Positions 62,673 through 64,000 of a DNA stretch of 64,000 nucleotides are shown here, one piece after another. Numbering within the stretch: the stretch's first letter is position 1; each line of letters starts with the position of its first letter. Both the position numbers and the translations under genes were made by a program. The stretch covers positions 1 to 64,000 of the forward strand of contig JAREIK010005373.1 in the NCBI GenBank assembly GCA_029783825.1. Reading direction: 5' to 3'. Source of the stretch: Sapria himalayana (taxonomy: Eukaryota; Streptophyta; Magnoliopsida; Malpighiales; Rafflesiaceae). The notes under the pieces were generated by a model that was not told where the DNA came from, did no database searches, and saw only the letters and a program-made list of their open reading frames with translations.

Positions 62673-62741
62673 TCAAGCATGGTCAGCATTTCTAGTTATT
62701 ATTCCTCTGGCACTCCACGCAAATAGAGAACATTGTTGCAC
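62673..62741 (-). pseudogene. SNRPF: Last exon of captured SmF, in element D
   Basis: Minus strand, aligned with SmF exon 4 of element C. It reads CNNVLYLRGVPEE, two stops, then a shifted tail ending with the ctgaccatgc block shared with C. The acceptor ag is mutated to ac (catgtgcac). D keeps the family-typical LRGVPE where C has LCEVPK, so the two copies decayed separately. No other SmF exon was found in D. Confidence 0.85.
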
Positions 62742-62799
62742 GTGCACATGGAGGATAACATACTACATTTACAAACCAATAACCGATAACAAGTAGTCG

Positions 62800-63370
62800 A
62801 AGATCTGAACTGCGATGATGCATATCTGCACAAAATAAGAGTGTCAAGAACAAACCTACATTTGCATGGAATTAATTTTTTTGGTTCATCTCACAGCTTC
62901 TGAAGTTAATGTGTTGTTCCCAATACTATGGAGGACCAGCCAAGGCTTTTACATACCTATAATAGGCTAAAAATCTTCCCAAGAAATTTGTAGACACACA
63001 AACATATTCACAGATATATAAAAATAGTTATTATAGACATGAACAAACACAAATTTTGATAGTAATACAGCTTTAAATTAAATCTAAAAGATGTCAATCA
63101 ATGATGTTTAGAGAGAGAGAATGCAAAAATAAAATGTTTTAGGAATAATAAAGATAACAGAAGCTAAGCCTCCTTTTGATCAAGCTGAAATCAGTAAATA
63201 TGGGACCCATGCATTGGAAGGACCATGGCAATGTCTGAATGTTTTGAATCAGAATTTTTTCGTTTGTCTCACATAATGTGTCATGCAAAGAATCATTATT
63301 AGATTAATTGGAAAAGCAAAGAACAAAACTAGAATAAAAAATATTGAAACCTGCAAAAAAATCTCATCAT
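62800..63370 (-). other. Segment of element D homologous to 43331-43925 of element C
   Basis: Reverse complement aligns with C over most of its length (for example gcctattataggtatgtaaaa and gacactcttattttgtgcag). No protein recognised. It gives the pairing needed to map the C-specific insertion. Confidence 0.65.
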
Positions 63371-63429
63371 GTTTTGCTACACAGACAAAAATCAATAACA
63401 TTCCAGAAATAATTCTCATACGAAATCAT

Positions 63430-63900
63430 CCTCATTATTAGTAGGGAATTTCTGCTAGCCTCTCCTATGAAGTTTCGCAGCTGGATCTCAAAATGCTATC
63501 TATTGCATCAATGCCGCTAACTATGCCTCCATATAGGACATCTACTATTGCATTACATTTTTAATTTCTTTCATCTCATCATTCATTTCATTAATTTCTT
63601 ACATTTCTTCCATCAAATAAGTAATCTGCTTCTCCTCCTCTTCTTTCATTTCTTGCATTTCTTCCTTCAAATTAATATACTGCTCATACTTTTTTTCTTT
63701 AATTTCATATATTTTTTCTTCAAATGAGATATCTTCTCATCCTTCTTTTTCATTTCGATCTCCATAACTACAATAAATTGATTTGTTTCCTTTGCTTGTT
63801 GTTCGACCACCTCATCCACCATTGCTGAGATAGATTAATTATAAGTACGACTGCTACAACAAAATGCCACTCCCTTCGAGTCGATGTCGTACTTTTGCCT
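63430..63900 (-). pseudogene. TNPA-like C-terminal exons of element D
   Basis: On the minus strand from about 63900: a GVAFCCSSRTYN-type block, AMVDEVVEQQAKETNQFIVV, MEIEMKKKDEKISHLKK-like coiled coil, EMKEEEEKQITYLMEEM-like heptads, and the last exon with gagaggctagcagaaattcc near 63450. Same order as C and A. The upstream exons lie beyond the window. Stops and shifts are present. Confidence 0.7.
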
Positions 63901-64000
63901 CTACTAAAATTTATAAGAATTAAAACATTGAGTAAATTATTATAGTAAATTAAAAAAAATAAAAAATAATATTAAATTTAAAATATAATATGTAATCTTA

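Larger units (their letters stand above)
60542..64000 (-). mobile_element. CACTA element D, reverse orientation, runs past the window edge
   Basis: Its 3' terminus on the minus strand appears on the + strand as cactacaagaatatgcc at 60542, an exact CACTACAAGAA start. Subterminal repeats (tagcgatgaaaa, agctagga) fill 60560-60960. Inwards, on the minus strand, it matches element C: shared block at 61180-61210, last SmF exon at 62673-62741, unidentified segment 62800-63370, and TNPA C-terminal exons 63430-63900. It lacks the roughly 8 kb (43926-52010) present in C, including SmF exons 1-3 and hAT 1. It abuts and probably interrupts element E. Confidence 0.85.

Overview
This window is non-host-like repeat DNA from a large, AT-rich plant nuclear genome. 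The evidence is an En/Spm (CACTA) proteome with TNP2, DUF4218, DUF4216 and TNPA-type parts, an L1-type LINE with an ORF1 DUF4283/zinc-knuckle protein and an RNase H tail (both typical of flowering plants), and hAT elements with a plant BED-finger transposase. I cannot name the species. I found no intact host gene, no rRNA and no tRNA. Almost every base belongs to nested transposons or to long degenerate GATA/TATC tetranucleotide arrays, which make up about 22 kb, a third of the window.

Layout: (1) 1-7125, the 3' part of a decayed CACTA element (A), ending in a TIR. (2) 7126-15603, a GATA array. (3) 15604-22651, an essentially full-length but dead L1 LINE inserted in that array, with a 12-bp target duplication. 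(4) 22652-27162, the rest of the GATA array. (5) 27163-about 33665, CACTA element B, starting at its 5' TIR and lacking its 3' end, followed by a 5' hAT terminal fragment to 34113. (6) 34114-41188, an array that now reads TATC on the + strand. (7) 41189-55822, CACTA element C with both TIRs, sitting inside the TATC array. It carries a captured spliceosomal SmF gene and two hAT elements (about 44870-48114 and 52831-55708). (8) 55823-58113, the rest of the TATC array. (9) 58114-60541, the truncated 3' end of an inverted CACTA (E) carrying exon fragments of SDF2-like and DNA topoisomerase II genes. (10) 60542-64000+, CACTA element D, inverted and related to C, with only the last SmF exon left.

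How the parts relate: four of the five resolvable CACTA ends abut a GATA/TATC array, so these arrays are either a preferred landing site or are carried and expanded with the elements. The CACTA elements act as gene-capturing (transduplicating) vehicles: SmF, SDF2 and topoisomerase II sequence is recognisable, and several other exon-like pieces are not identified. All captured genes carry stops. The nearest thing to an intact gene is the 640-codon hAT transposase on the minus strand at 45224-47146. Long open frames in the arrays, reading as Tyr-Leu-Ser-Ile repeats, are artefacts of a stop-free tetranucleotide and are not annotated.
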